Positions 17,051 to 25,767 of a stretch of 64,000 bases of DNA are shown piece by piece. Every line of letters begins with the position of its first letter. Position 1 is the stretch's first letter. A model generated the notes under the pieces. That model searched no databases, was not told the origin of the DNA, and was given only the letters and a program-made list of their open reading frames with translations. The DNA is taken from NCBI GenBank assembly GCA_900316315.1, contig ONCK01000005.1, positions 1-64,000 on the forward strand, given 5' to 3'. A program made the translations under genes and the position numbers. The stretch is from an uncultured Prevotellaceae bacterium. Lineage in GTDB: Bacteria; Bacteroidota; Bacteroidia; Bacteroidales; Bacteroidaceae.

Positions 17051-18013
17051 CCTTTTTCGCCTCTCTTAGACCCAAATAGCCGATCTGTGAAGTGACGGAT
17101 CAAGCATAAAATCTTAGGGCCATCCAGCATTTTGAGTGATATGGCCCTCTGTAAGGGAGAATTTCTGAGGATAAAGCTATTTGTTTTCATCATTGCTCGT
17201 CCAATTTCAGACTGACGATCACAATTAAAATGGCATTTAGGCCGACGGCGCAGAGGATCGAGGCTCTGGGTCGTGGACTACATGGGCCAGCAATTCACGG
17301 AAAAGATATTAGACAAGGGAGATTTGCAAAGGAGAGAAATAGCTGGCGTTCAAAAAATGTGTTATCTGAGTTTCACGCCTCCCTTAAAAGCCAATATACT
17401 AGAAACATCGTTAAGGATTGTGATGTCTCTTGGCTATCTATCGGTATGTCCGTAAATTTGCGGTATTATGTTGTTTAGGGCACGAACTAGACGAATCTCA
17501 TCACGATTTCTGTTGGCAGTATACCTGTCAATGGTCGTCCTGTCGTGTCTGCACGTGCACCATCCACAAGGTACACGCTCGTTAGTAACGACTTTTACCG
17601 TTCATCATTAGCAGAACGGTGAGCAATCTCTTTTTGATGGACAGACTTGTCCGTTCTGCCAATTTCTTTCTACGCCCTATCTTGGGGCTACAGTCCTCAG
17701 TTTTGGATTCTTTCCCATGGTACTGTGGTCTGCATGCTGCAAGATAATTGTAAGAGAATATAGGGGTGAGAAAGAAGTACTATCATTAAGGGGGCCTCCT
17801 GCTCTATAGATTGATAATCAATAGCGTGGCAAATTACTTATCTGCTGCATATCTGTCCTGTTTTTTTATAGAAGACAAGGGCTTGTGTAGTGGTACCTCT
17901 TTTGTGCATCCCAGTATGAATCAAAGATGTTTTCATATTGCAGGATGGCGCATGTCAAGTTATTAATCTATCCCGTATGCTTTTCAAATTACGATTGGAG
18001 ACGGGGACTTATT
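17051..18013. other. Intergenic region without a supported gene
   Basis: Short frames at 17230-17478 and 17273-17455 resemble nothing known. The stretch has an inverted repeat CCGTTC...GAACGG near 17600-17622 and GGACAGACTTGTCC near 17640. It may be decayed coding sequence upstream of the truncated receptor. Confidence 0.4.
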
Positions 18014-18025
18014 ATGTCAATTTTT

Positions 18026-18604
18026 ATGAAAAATATATTTATCATGCTGCTGAGCTTTATATGGGCTCTCTCAGCATATGCTGCTCCCATAGTGGGAACA
18101 GCTCATCTGTCAGGTCATATTACGGATGCCATAGATGGTGATACCCTTAGCGGCGGCGTCGTAACTATTCCTGAACTTCAAATGTCAACCACGACTGATA
18201 TTAATGGTCGATATCAGTTTTCTTCATTGCCTGCACACACTGTAACCGTACAGGTGAGTTATCTCGGCCACCAGATGCAAGCCAGAAAGGTCAATCTTGC
18301 GACGGTTACCACGGCCGACTTTGTGATGAAAGAGCAGAATGCCGAACTGGGAGAGGTGGTCGTAACTGCCCCCACCGGTAAATCTTTGCTTCGCGATTCT
18401 CCATCGCCAATTAGCATCATCTCTGCTGATCAACTCACGGCTACGTCTGCTACAAATGTGATTGACGCGCTGAGTCACGAGCTGGGTGTCTCGCAGGTCA
18501 CTACAGGCGGTGGTATCTCCAAGCCGGTCATCCGTGGTCTTGGTTTTAATCGCTTGCTCGTCGTTAACGATGGCATTCGCCAGGAAGGCAATCATGCGAA
18601 GTAG
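18026..18604 (+). pseudogene. TonB-dependent receptor, truncated after the plug
   Basis: The start MKNIFIMLLSFIWALSAYA is a signal peptide (ATG 18014 is an alternative start). Then comes a carboxypeptidase-regulatory-like domain (LSGHITDAIDGDTLSGGVVT...TDINGRYQFSSLP), and a TonB-receptor plug with EVVVTAPTGKSLLRDSP and KPVIRGLGFNRLLVVNDGIRQEGN. The frame then stops at 18604 after about 190 residues, where a receptor would continue into a 22-strand barrel of about 500 residues. The break is 115 bases before tRNA-His, so a deletion or an integration event at the tRNA may have removed the rest. Confidence 0.83.
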
Positions 18605-18718
18605 CCTACAGTTTGCCCATCTTCGGCGATTTGGCAGCAAAAATATTCTCAAATGTTTGGGATGAAAGAGAATTATTTGTACTTTTGCACCGCTTTTGAA
18701 ACCAGAAGCACACTCATG

Positions 18719-18792
18719 GTGGGTGTAGTTCAGTTGGTTAGAGCGTCAGATTGTGGTTCTGAATGTCGTGGGTTCGAGTCCCACCCCCCACC
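18719..18792 (+). tRNA. tRNA-His (GTG)
   Basis: Acceptor GTGGGTG pairs with CCCCCAC (one mismatch), the anticodon loop TTGTGGT gives GTG, and the T arm is GTGGG-TTCGAGT-CCCAC. G at 18718 and C at 18792 would form the histidine-specific G-1:C73 pair. CCA is not encoded. Confidence 0.93.
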
Positions 18793-18803
18793 CTTCCGAT
18801 AAT

Positions 18804-18828
18804 CCCTGTAATCATTGAGATTGCAGGG
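18804..18828 (+). terminator. Terminator-like hairpin after tRNA-His
   Basis: CCCTGTAATC pairs with GATTGCAGGG across a 5-base loop, with a short T run after it. Confidence 0.6.
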
Positions 18829-19002
18829 GTTTGTAGTTTAAACACTAATTGTCACTTTTGGGAATTATAAATCATTTTTGGAAATAAAACCGCCACAAAA
18901 CCGGCACACAAAAATAATAACTATGGCAAAACTTTCTATAGAGATTAAGAGGCTCTGAGGTGGCATCCAATGGAAAGAAGGTAGAAAGGGAAGAAATAAA
19001 AA

Positions 19003-19028
19003 GCCGCCCGCATTCTCATGCAGACGGC
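19003..19028 (-). terminator. Terminator of hicAB
   Basis: GCCGCCCGCAT and ATGCAGACGGC form a stem with two mismatches; on the minus strand TTTTTATTTC follows. It lies 43 bases beyond the hicB stop. Confidence 0.7.
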
Positions 19029-19070
19029 ACAAAGAGTTCATTATTGAAGCACGAAGCATTCAATCTCCTA

Positions 19071-19475
19071 TCAATAGACGCTCGCCTTTTCCAATCTCTT
19101 GGCAAGCGATTTGATTCCTTCCAATATTTGCTCCTTCCGTTCCTGGCTCGGCTTCCTCACGCCAATGGCATATTGGCGCATTACCGCCGGGCTGATACCT
19201 ATTTCCCTTGACACGCCTGCGACATTGATAAAGTCGTAGTAGTTAAACAGCGACCCGACATCAAAGGTGTAGTCAATGTCAATGTCAGTAGCCTCAACAC
19301 CTTCCTCTTTTAAGTCAGCCTTAGTTTCCTCCCAGCCTCGAAGCATATCGGCAATGGCTGCCCTTGCCGTATTGCCTTGGCCAAGCACACTTGCATTTAC
19401 GCTTTTTACTTTCATGTAGCAGGAGAAGTTCCTTTCGCCTACCTCTCGCTCTACTCTTGCGATTACATTTTCCAT
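19071..19475 (-). CDS. hicB: HicB-family antitoxin with C-terminal HTH
   Basis: A 134-residue antitoxin from Met 19475 (MENVIARVEREVGERNFSCYM); the upstream in-frame Met at 19526 is less likely because HicB proteins start close to this strand. Residues about 1-60 form the HicB partial RNase-H-like fold (FSCYMKVKSVNASVLGQGNTARAAIADM), which covers the toxin; residues about 85-134 hold a helix-turn-helix (VSREIGISPAVMRQYAIGVRKPS) that would repress the hicAB promoter. It lies downstream of hicA, 109 bases after the hicA stop, on the same strand. Confidence 0.85.
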   Translation of the reverse strand: MENVIARVEREVGERNFSCYMKVKSVNASVLGQGNTARAAIADMLRGWEETKADLKEEGVEATDIDIDYTFDVGSLFNYYDFINVAGVSREIGISPAVMRQYAIGVRKPSQERKEQILEGIKSLAKRLEKASVY

Positions 19476-19584
19476 ATCATTTTGACATTTACTATTCAAT
19501 AAAAGCTCTATCACATCCGTACCCATTCAGTGAAGAGATACCACCATCCTTCCTTGGATAGTGGCTCTCTTTTAACTCGGAAGG

Positions 19585-19755
19585 TCACCAAGAATACAAT
19601 TTTGCTGTCTTATCTTTGATTTCCTTGCTTCCGTGCCTCGGTATGCTTGTCCTCGCCCCTGTCTTAGGGTTTATCCAAATATCATGCGAAGCACCGTGTC
19701 TTTTTAACAGGCAACCTGCCTTTTTCAACACTCGAATTAGCTCTGAATGTTTCAT
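19585..19755 (-). CDS. hicA: HicA-family mRNA interferase toxin
   Basis: A 56-residue protein starting MKHSELIRVLKKAGC. HicA toxins fold as a double-stranded-RNA-binding-like domain and cut mRNA with one His; here RHGASHDIWINP carries that His in the usual place, followed by TSIPRHGSKEIKDKTA, a well conserved HicA segment. Length is typical. It is first in the operon, ahead of the hicB antitoxin, and has a strong promoter. Confidence 0.88.
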   Translation of the reverse strand: MKHSELIRVLKKAGCLLKRHGASHDIWINPKTGARTSIPRHGSKEIKDKTAKLYSW

Positions 19756-19788
19756 GATGTAAATGAACTCTTTGTCTTAATGACAATA

Positions 19789-19820
19789 CAAAGATAACAA
19801 AAATGTAATCATTTATCAAA
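19789..19820 (-). promoter_or_regulatory. Promoter of hicAB
   Basis: On the minus strand TTTG (19820-19817), 20 bases, then TATCTTTG (19796-19789). It fits the Bacteroidetes consensus exactly and lies 34 bases before hicA. Confidence 0.8.
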
Positions 19821-21112
19821 TGTTCACCCAATTATTTTTACTGATTACCAGATTCTTAACATATTAAACGTGCATTTCATGATTGACAATCTTCAAAATA
19901 TCCTTTCCTATGCGACTTATCCCAAATAGACTGAGCAGGGCCTTCTCCCTGCGTCACAATACGCTTTCTGTACATCAGGAAAATGGGTATGATAGCTAGG
20001 CAGAGACCCTTTCATCATTACCTCCGAAATGCCACAGCCCCGAGAGCGAACCATCTCCATCCGCCCCATCGACTTTGTTGTGCAGCCCCTTCTTTACCAA
20101 CTGGGCGGTATCCTTAATCGTATGTTTTGGAAATATCCTCCACAAAGGAGGAAACGGTCCGTATGCGGCCCGCCTCTCCGGATAGTTCCGAATTTGGACA
20201 ATCAAAAATGTTTTTATATAATAAATTCGGGATTTTGCCCTGAACAGGTCCGATATTATGAAGACAAGTCGCCTTGTTCGCACTACAAAGTCGGATGTAG
20301 TTTAAACTAGGTCGGACTTAGTTTAAACTGGAAAGCGAGTTGCTAACGCCTGACAGCCAGCTAGTTACAAGAAAACAAAATCTTGTTTATAATTCATTGG
20401 ACTTCAACAAGTTGCAAAGGTATTTTTGGAGAATTTTCGTCTTTTTCTCTTCAGCGGAAATCCGAGAATCTTCTTTCAATTTTTATATAAATAATATTTT
20501 CTCCCATGAGTCATCGGCAAGGCGAGTTGCCCGCATTATCGACTCGACATCTTACGGGAAGGCTACGGCGGGGTACAGGTGAAACTTCCGATAATGGCAG
20601 AGCCGCAGACAAGGGTGGCCAGCCAAAAAGAAGAGGTATCGGGCGTGCGAGGGAGGAGCATTGGGGCCAGGGAGATTCGACGTGCTGCGGTGGAGCGCAA
20701 TATAGGCAGCAAGGAGAGGCAGCGTGGCAGCGAGGAAAGGTGATTGAGACTTCGTCCAAGCTACTTCACTTGATGGGCCAATGAGAGAGCGCCCACTGCG
20801 GACGCCTGCCTGCTAATCGGTCTTGGGGCAGTAGATAACCCCTCTTGCGGACATTCAATAGGCGGCGAGATGAGTTTGCCCCCCCCTGATTCTCAGCTAA
20901 ACTTATTTCTGTTCCCCATCTCGGGAAGCGAGCTGCGAAGCGAAGCTCTGGCCGCCATTCGCAGCAGACAGGCAGCAGTTGACTCACGACAAAACCGTAT
21001 GGGTCCTGACACGTCTCCAGCTCAGGGCTGCGAAGCTCACATAAGCGTGGCCTTACCTCTCTTGCCGCGCCTTGATACACAACGAAATCCGGCAGCAGAC
21101 AGAACAAAAAGC
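19821..21112. other. Repeat-rich intergenic region
   Basis: No supported gene in almost 1.3 kb. It holds copy A of the dispersed element (20211-20430), another right-arm-like AAGGCGAGTTGCC at 20519-20531, and GC-rich sequence from 20500 to 21110 with chance frames rich in Arg and Gly. A run of eight Cs occurs near 20880. Confidence 0.5.
20211..20430 (+). repeat. Dispersed intergenic element, copy A
   Basis: Left arm GACAAGTCGCCTT (20263-20275) and right arm AAAGCGAGTTGCT (20332-20344) are imperfect inverted repeats. Between them lie two tandem 21-base units (20290-20310 and 20311-20331), each with the palindrome AGTTTAAACT. The flanks, from TTTTTATATAATAAAT to TTGCAAAGG, also match copy B at 60616-60830, so the repeat is about 200 bases long. 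It has no coding capacity. Confidence 0.8.
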
Positions 21113-21161
21113 AAATTTCATTTCTTTTTCCCGCTTTTCCAATCGTTTATTCGTAACTTTG
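21113..21161 (+). promoter_or_regulatory. mmdA operon promoter with shared upstream block
   Basis: TAACTTTG (21154-21161) preceded by TTTATTCG and TTTCATTTCTTTTTCCCGC. The 50-base block is nearly the same as that before ffh and the MATE gene. The leader to the start codon is about 85 bases. Confidence 0.75.
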
Positions 21162-21249
21162 TCCCCAAATATCTCCTGTCCGTCCGCACAAAAACGGCAG
21201 TAGACAAGCCAAAGAAAACTATCGAAATCAAAAATACTATTATTCTATT

Positions 21250-22803
21250 ATGAGTGAACAGACTAGCAAAATCCAACATCTGGTAGACCTTCGCGAAAAA
21301 GCCCGTCTTGGTGGCGGCGAGAAGGCTATCGAGAAGCAGCATGCCAAGGGTAAACTCACGGCGCGCGAACGTATAGACTTACTACTTGACAAAGGCAGCT
21401 TTGAGGAAATGGACATGTTTAAGCTCCACCGTTGCCATAACTTCGGCATGGAGAAGAAGCAGTTCCTGGGCGACGGTGTAGTGGCCGGTTCAGGCACTAT
21501 AGACGGCCGCTTGGTCTATATTTTCGCCCAAGACTTCACTGTCAACGGCGGCAGCCTCAGCGAAACCATGAGCCAGAAGATATGCAAAGTCATGGACCAG
21601 TCGATGAAGATGGGCGTGCCCTGCATCGGACTCAATGACTCGGGTGGTGCACGTATCCAGGAAGGCATCACTGCACTTGGAGGCTTTGGCGAGATATTCC
21701 AGCGCAATATTGAGGCCAGCGGTGTCGTACCTCAGATCTCTGCCATCTGCGGCCCGTGCGCCGGCGGTGCTGTCTACAGCCCGGCCATCACGGACTTTGT
21801 CTTTATGCTCAAGGGCGTCAGCAACATGTTCCTCACCGGTCCAAAAGTCGTCAAGACCGTGACAGGCGAGGAAGTGTCGGCCGAAGATCTCGGCGGTGCA
21901 AGCGTACACTCTACCAAGAGTGGCGTAGCCCACTTTACCGCAGACACAGAGGAGCAACTAGCTCAAAGCATCCGCAAGCTCCTCAGCTACCTACCCCAGA
22001 ACAATCTGGAGACGACGCCGCGCGTAGCCTGCGATGATCCCATCGACCGTAAGGAGGACAAGCTCAATGATATACTGCCTGACGATCCCAATCGCGCATA
22101 CGATATGTACGAGATCATCAACGCTGTCATTGACAAAGGCAGTTTTATGGAAGTACATGAAAAATTTGCACGCAATATCATCGTAGGATTTGCCCGCTTC
22201 AATGGTCAGGCCGTCGGTATTGTGGCCAATCAGCCCAAAGTATTTGCCGGCGTGCTCGACTGCAACGCCAGCCGCAAGGCGGCCCGCTTCGTGCGCTTCT
22301 GCGATTGCTTCAATATCCCCATTGTCAGCCTCGTCGACGTACCGGGCTTCCTGCCGGGTACCGGACAGGAGTACAACGCCATCATTGACCACGGCGCCAA
22401 ACTGCTCTTCGCCTATGGTGAGGCTACCGTGCCCAAGGTGACTGTAACCATCCGCAAGAGCTACGGCGGCAGTCATATCGTGATGGGCTGCAAGCAGCTC
22501 AAGGCAGACCGCAACTACGCATGGCCCTCTGCTGAGATGGCGGTCATGGGTGCCAGCGGCGCCGTAAGCATTCTCTATGGCAAGGCTGCCAAAGAGGCTG
22601 AGGATCCCAAGGCCTTCCTTGCTGAGAAGGAGAAGGAGTACGATAATCTCTTCACCAATCCCTACCAGGCTGCCAGCTTCGGCTACATAGATGATGTCAT
22701 TGAGCCCCGCAACACTCGCTTCCGCATCTGCCGCGCGCTGGCCGAACTGGATACCAAGCGCGAGTCCCGTCCTGCCAAGAAGCACGGCAATATACCTCTA
22801 TAA
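21250..22803 (+). CDS. mmdA: Methylmalonyl-CoA decarboxylase / acyl-CoA carboxyltransferase alpha subunit
   Basis: A 517-residue cytoplasmic carboxyltransferase of the PccB/MmdA family. It moves CO2 from methylmalonyl-CoA to the biotin of the carrier protein encoded three genes on. Two crotonase-like halves are visible: the N half with LNDSGGARIQEG and CGPCAGGAVYSPAITDFVFM, the C half with VDVPGFLPGTGQEY and RKSYGGSHIVMG, both typical oxyanion-hole segments. It is first of five genes that together form a Na+-pumping decarboxylase. That coupling ends the succinate-to-propionate pathway and exports Na+. A propionyl-CoA carboxylase role is possible but less likely, given the OadB and OadG partners. 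Confidence 0.94.
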   Translation: MSEQTSKIQHLVDLREKARLGGGEKAIEKQHAKGKLTARERIDLLLDKGSFEEMDMFKLHRCHNFGMEKKQFLGDGVVAGSGTIDGRLVYIFAQDFTVNGGSLSETMSQKICKVMDQSMKMGVPCIGLNDSGGARIQEGITALGGFGEIFQRNIEASGVVPQISAICGPCAGGAVYSPAITDFVFMLKGVSNMFLTGPKVVKTVTGEEVSAEDLGGASVHSTKSGVAHFTADTEEQLAQSIRKLLSYLPQNNLETTPRVACDDPIDRKEDKLNDILPDDPNRAYDMYEIINAVIDKGSFMEVHEKFARNIIVGFARFNGQAVGIVANQPKVFAGVLDCNASRKAARFVRFCDCFNIPIVSLVDVPGFLPGTGQEYNAIIDHGAKLLFAYGEATVPKVTVTIRKSYGGSHIVMGCKQLKADRNYAWPSAEMAVMGASGAVSILYGKAAKEAEDPKAFLAEKEKEYDNLFTNPYQAASFGYIDDVIEPRNTRFRICRALAELDTKRESRPAKKHGNIPL

Positions 22804-22861
22804 GCGTCTTTGGCGAAACACTCTCATCCGCATCTGATCATCGACTATTCCCCGCCAAGCG

Positions 22862-23818
22862 ATGCATAGACTGACACTGATTATCCTCGGGCTGCTGACT
22901 GCTGCTACAGTCAGCGGACAGGGGAATGCCTACTTGCGCATCAGCGAAGTGCAGACGCGCAACGTGTCAGGACTTGTCGACGAGTACGGGGCACGGCCGG
23001 GCTGGATAGAGATACTCAACACCAGCTGGGAGACCATCGATGTGGGAGGATGCTATCTGACGACAGACCCAAGCGTGACCGACAAGCGTCTCTCGGCCTT
23101 CCAGCGCGAGCAGCGCATGTCTCTCATTTCGCGTGGCGACCCGCGCACAAAACTGGGTCCCAAGCGGGCTATCGTATTCTATGCCGACGGGCAGACCAAT
23201 AAGGGCACTTTGCACCTCAACTTCAAGCTCCATCCGGGCAGGGCTTGCTTTGTCGCGCTCTACGATGGCAATGGCGAGGAACTGCTGGACTCTGTCACCG
23301 TGCCAGCCCAGCTACAGACAAACCACTCATGGGCTGCCATGAGCCCTATCACTCACTGGGCGCCTCAGTGGATAGATTGTCCGCCGCAGCGCGTGACACC
23401 AGCCGTCATCAACAGCACCAGCAATCAAGTCAAGACCAAGGTGGAAGAGTTTAAGGAGCAAGACCCTTACGGTGTCGCCATGGCCCTTATGGGAATGGGA
23501 ATCGTCTTCGCTTGTCTCACCCTGCTCTATCTCTGTTTTCAGCTTTTCAGCTACTTGATGACGCGCAACAGCCGTTGCAGCAAGACCTCTCCAGCAGCAC
23601 AGCCTCTTTCCCAAGGTGACTATCCGTCGCCGGAGGTACAGGCAGTCATCACTCTGGCACTCAGCCAGACAGATGCCACTATGGCTGTCATCGCCCTGGC
23701 GCTGAGGGACTATCTTGATATTCACGACCAAGAGAGCGGCGTTATCACTATCACGCCCCGAAACAGCCCTTGGACAGACCGCAGCGGGGAGATCTTAAGA
23801 CGCAAACTTAATCCGTAA
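22862..23818 (+). CDS. Lamin-tail domain fused to OadG-like gamma subunit
   Basis: A 318-residue protein with a signal peptide (MHRLTLIILGLLTAATVSG). Residues about 25-150 read as a lamin-tail (LTD) fold with LRISEVQTRNVSGLVDEYGARPGWIEILN, facing the periplasm. One membrane segment (VAMALMGMGIVFACLTLLYLCFQLF, about 206-230) resembles OadG, the small subunit that anchors Na+-translocating decarboxylases. The cytoplasmic tail ends with IHDQESGVITITPRNSPW. The next small gene repeats that tail motif. The gene lies between mmdA and the biotin carrier, so it is almost certainly the gamma subunit. Why it carries an extracytoplasmic LTD domain is unknown. Confidence 0.85.
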   Translation: MHRLTLIILGLLTAATVSGQGNAYLRISEVQTRNVSGLVDEYGARPGWIEILNTSWETIDVGGCYLTTDPSVTDKRLSAFQREQRMSLISRGDPRTKLGPKRAIVFYADGQTNKGTLHLNFKLHPGRACFVALYDGNGEELLDSVTVPAQLQTNHSWAAMSPITHWAPQWIDCPPQRVTPAVINSTSNQVKTKVEEFKEQDPYGVAMALMGMGIVFACLTLLYLCFQLFSYLMTRNSRCSKTSPAAQPLSQGDYPSPEVQAVITLALSQTDATMAVIALALRDYLDIHDQESGVITITPRNSPWTDRSGEILRRKLNP

Positions 23819-23833
23819 ATTGTAAAACTAACT

Positions 23834-24100
23834 ATGAGTGTACTAAAAATAAAATCAAAGAATCTCGACCTCGAATTGACCCTCGACGGAGACGAGACAC
23901 AAGTGACAGGCGGCGCAAGCCAACCGTCCGGTAGCGCCCAAGACCAGACCAGCCTGCACGCTGCCCTCATCGCTCTGGCACTGAGTGATACGATAGGTGG
24001 CGAAGTACACGACACAGAGTCGGGTATCATCACCATCCAGCCTCATGTCTCCGAGTGGAGCAGCAAATCGTATGCTTTTACCAACAACCGAATCAAATAA
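23834..24100 (+). CDS. Small decarboxylase-operon protein resembling the OadG tail
   Basis: An 88-residue soluble protein. Residues about 43-78 (LHAALIALALSDT...VHDTESGIITIQPHVSEWSSKS) match the C-terminal tail of the preceding OadG-like protein (VIALALRDYLDIHDQESGVITITPRNSPWTDRS), which points to duplication of that tail as a free protein. The N-terminal part starts with two likely strands (VLKIKSKNLDLELTLDG). Spacing of 15 bases before and 9 after shows an operon. It may be an assembly or delta-like subunit; no enzymatic motif is visible. Confidence 0.8.
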   Translation: MSVLKIKSKNLDLELTLDGDETQVTGGASQPSGSAQDQTSLHAALIALALSDTIGGEVHDTESGIITIQPHVSEWSSKSYAFTNNRIK

Positions 24101-24109
24101 TCACCCAAA

Positions 24110-24568
24110 ATGAAAGAATACAAATACAAAGTTAACGGCGTAGAATACACCGTCAACATCAACAGTATCCAAGACGGCAAAGCCCATGTCGTAGTCAATG
24201 GCACTCCATATGATGTAGAGATTGAAGGACAGGCACCCGCCGCCCAGCCTGCCGCTCCAGCCCCTGCCGCTCCGCAACCTGCAGCCGCCGCTCCCGCACC
24301 CAAGGCCGAGGAAAAGCCTGCTGCCCAGCCCGCTCCCGCACCTGCTCCTGCCGGAGGTTCTCCTGTCAAGGCTCCTCTGCCCGGCATCATCAATGACATC
24401 AAGGTCAAAGTCGGCGACCAAGTCAAGGCCGGACAGACAGTTGTCATCCTGGAGGCCATGAAGATGGAAAACGAGATTACAGCAGAGACTGCAGGTACCG
24501 TCACCTCCATTGCCGTCAACAAGGGAGACAATGTGATGGAGGGCGCCGTGCTCGTTACCATCGGCTAG
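24110..24568 (+). CDS. mmdC: Biotin carboxyl carrier protein of the decarboxylase
   Basis: A 152-residue biotinyl carrier. The N-terminal ~45 residues are a small domain (YKYKVNGVEYTVNINSIQDG), followed by an Ala/Pro linker (about 45-80) typical of mobile carriers, and a biotinyl domain with the attachment motif EAMKMENE; the Lys would be biotinylated. It carries CO2 from the MmdA subunit to the OadB-type membrane subunit. Name follows operon context; gcdC-like naming would fit as well. Confidence 0.92.
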   Translation: MKEYKYKVNGVEYTVNINSIQDGKAHVVVNGTPYDVEIEGQAPAAQPAAPAPAAPQPAAAAPAPKAEEKPAAQPAPAPAPAGGSPVKAPLPGIINDIKVKVGDQVKAGQTVVILEAMKMENEITAETAGTVTSIAVNKGDNVMEGAVLVTIG

Positions 24569-24595
24569 TCCCGTCACCGATAGACTGCAAGCAGC

Positions 24596-25753
24596 ATGGA
24601 CAGTCTGTGGTCCTTCATAGCCACCAAGTTGGCAGATTTCCTGACATATACAGGCTTTGCCTGCATGATGCCGGGCAATCTGGTCATGATCCTTGTGGGC
24701 ATCCTATTTATCTGGCTCGCGATACGCAAAAATTTTGAGCCACTTCTGCTGGTGCCCATCGGATTTGGCATCATACTGGGCAATATCCCGTTTAAGGCCA
24801 TCGGCCTCGAAATAGGTATCTATGAGGACAACTCCGTGCTCAACTTCTTCTACTCCGGCGTCGTCGACGGCTGGTACCCGCCGCTTATCTTCCTGGGAAT
24901 CGGCGCCTTGACTGACTTCACCGCCCTACTGGCCAACCCCAAGCTATTGCTTGTAGGCGGTGCGGCGCAATTTGGCATCTTTGGCGCTTATATCCTCGCT
25001 GTCGCGTTAGGATTTGAACCCAATCAGGCAGCCAGTATTGCCATCATCGGAGGTGCCGATGGCCCCACGGCCATATTTCTCTCATCAAAGCTGGCCCCCA
25101 ACTTGATGGGAGCCATTGCCGTATGCGCCTACTCCTACATGGCGCTGGTACCACTCATCCAGCCTCCTGTCATGCGTCTGCTGACCAATCAGCGCGAGCG
25201 TACCATCCACATGAAGCCCGCACGTCAGGTGTCGCAAAGGGAACGTATCCTCTTCCCCATCATAGGCCTGTTGATGACGACCTTTATCGTGCCCTCAGGC
25301 CTACCGCTGCTGGGTATGCTCTTCTTTGGCAACCTCCTCAAGGAGAGCACCCGCACAACCCGCTTAGCCAATACCGCAGGCAATGCGCTTAATGACATCG
25401 TTGTCATGCTGCTCGGCCTCACTGTGGGTTGCTCTACACAAGCTAGCGAATTCCTGACCAAGGATACGCTTTTCATCTTTGCCATCGGCGCGCTGTCCTT
25501 CATCATCGCCACAGCGTCAGGAGTGCTCTTCATCAAACTGATGAACGTCTTCCTGCCCGAAGGACGCAAGCTTAATCCGCTCATCGGCAATGCTGGCGTG
25601 AGCGCAGTGCCTATGTCGGCCCGTATATCCAATAAACTCGGATTGGAGTACGATAAGACCAATTATTTGCTCATGCACGCTATGGGCCCCAACGTAGCTG
25701 GCGTCATCGGCTCGGCCACTGCAGCAGGCGTATTGCTGGGCTTCCTCAATTAA
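24596..25753 (+). CDS. mmdB: Na+-translocating decarboxylase beta subunit
   Basis: A 385-residue inner-membrane protein of the OadB/MmdB/GcdB family with about nine membrane segments. It releases CO2 from carboxybiotin and pumps Na+ outward. Family signatures are visible: GIGALTDFTALLANPKLLLVGGAAQFGIFG, the Asp-bearing IGGADGPTAIFLSSKLAP, and C-terminal LLMHAMGPNVAGVIGSATAAGVLL. Normal length is about 375-430. It is the last gene of the decarboxylase set; the next gene starts 14 bases on but has an unrelated function. Confidence 0.95.
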   Translation: MDSLWSFIATKLADFLTYTGFACMMPGNLVMILVGILFIWLAIRKNFEPLLLVPIGFGIILGNIPFKAIGLEIGIYEDNSVLNFFYSGVVDGWYPPLIFLGIGALTDFTALLANPKLLLVGGAAQFGIFGAYILAVALGFEPNQAASIAIIGGADGPTAIFLSSKLAPNLMGAIAVCAYSYMALVPLIQPPVMRLLTNQRERTIHMKPARQVSQRERILFPIIGLLMTTFIVPSGLPLLGMLFFGNLLKESTRTTRLANTAGNALNDIVVMLLGLTVGCSTQASEFLTKDTLFIFAIGALSFIIATASGVLFIKLMNVFLPEGRKLNPLIGNAGVSAVPMSARISNKLGLEYDKTNYLLMHAMGPNVAGVIGSATAAGVLLGFLN

Positions 25754-25767
25754 CCACTTCCCCGCAT

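Noticed and set aside
17230-17478. Two overlapping plus-strand frames after the ffh promoter
   Set aside because: No motif or family resemblance and mixed composition; kept only as a gene-free stretch.
20506-21107. Several overlapping open frames on both strands
   Set aside because: They encode Arg/Gly/Pro-rich or Cys-rich sequence with no family likeness, overlap each other and have no promoter; likely chance in GC-rich DNA.
24043-24577. Long minus-strand frames opposite the biotin carrier
   Set aside because: They are the antisense of the Ala/Pro linker and biotinyl domain; Gly/Ala-rich reading is a shadow of that codon use.
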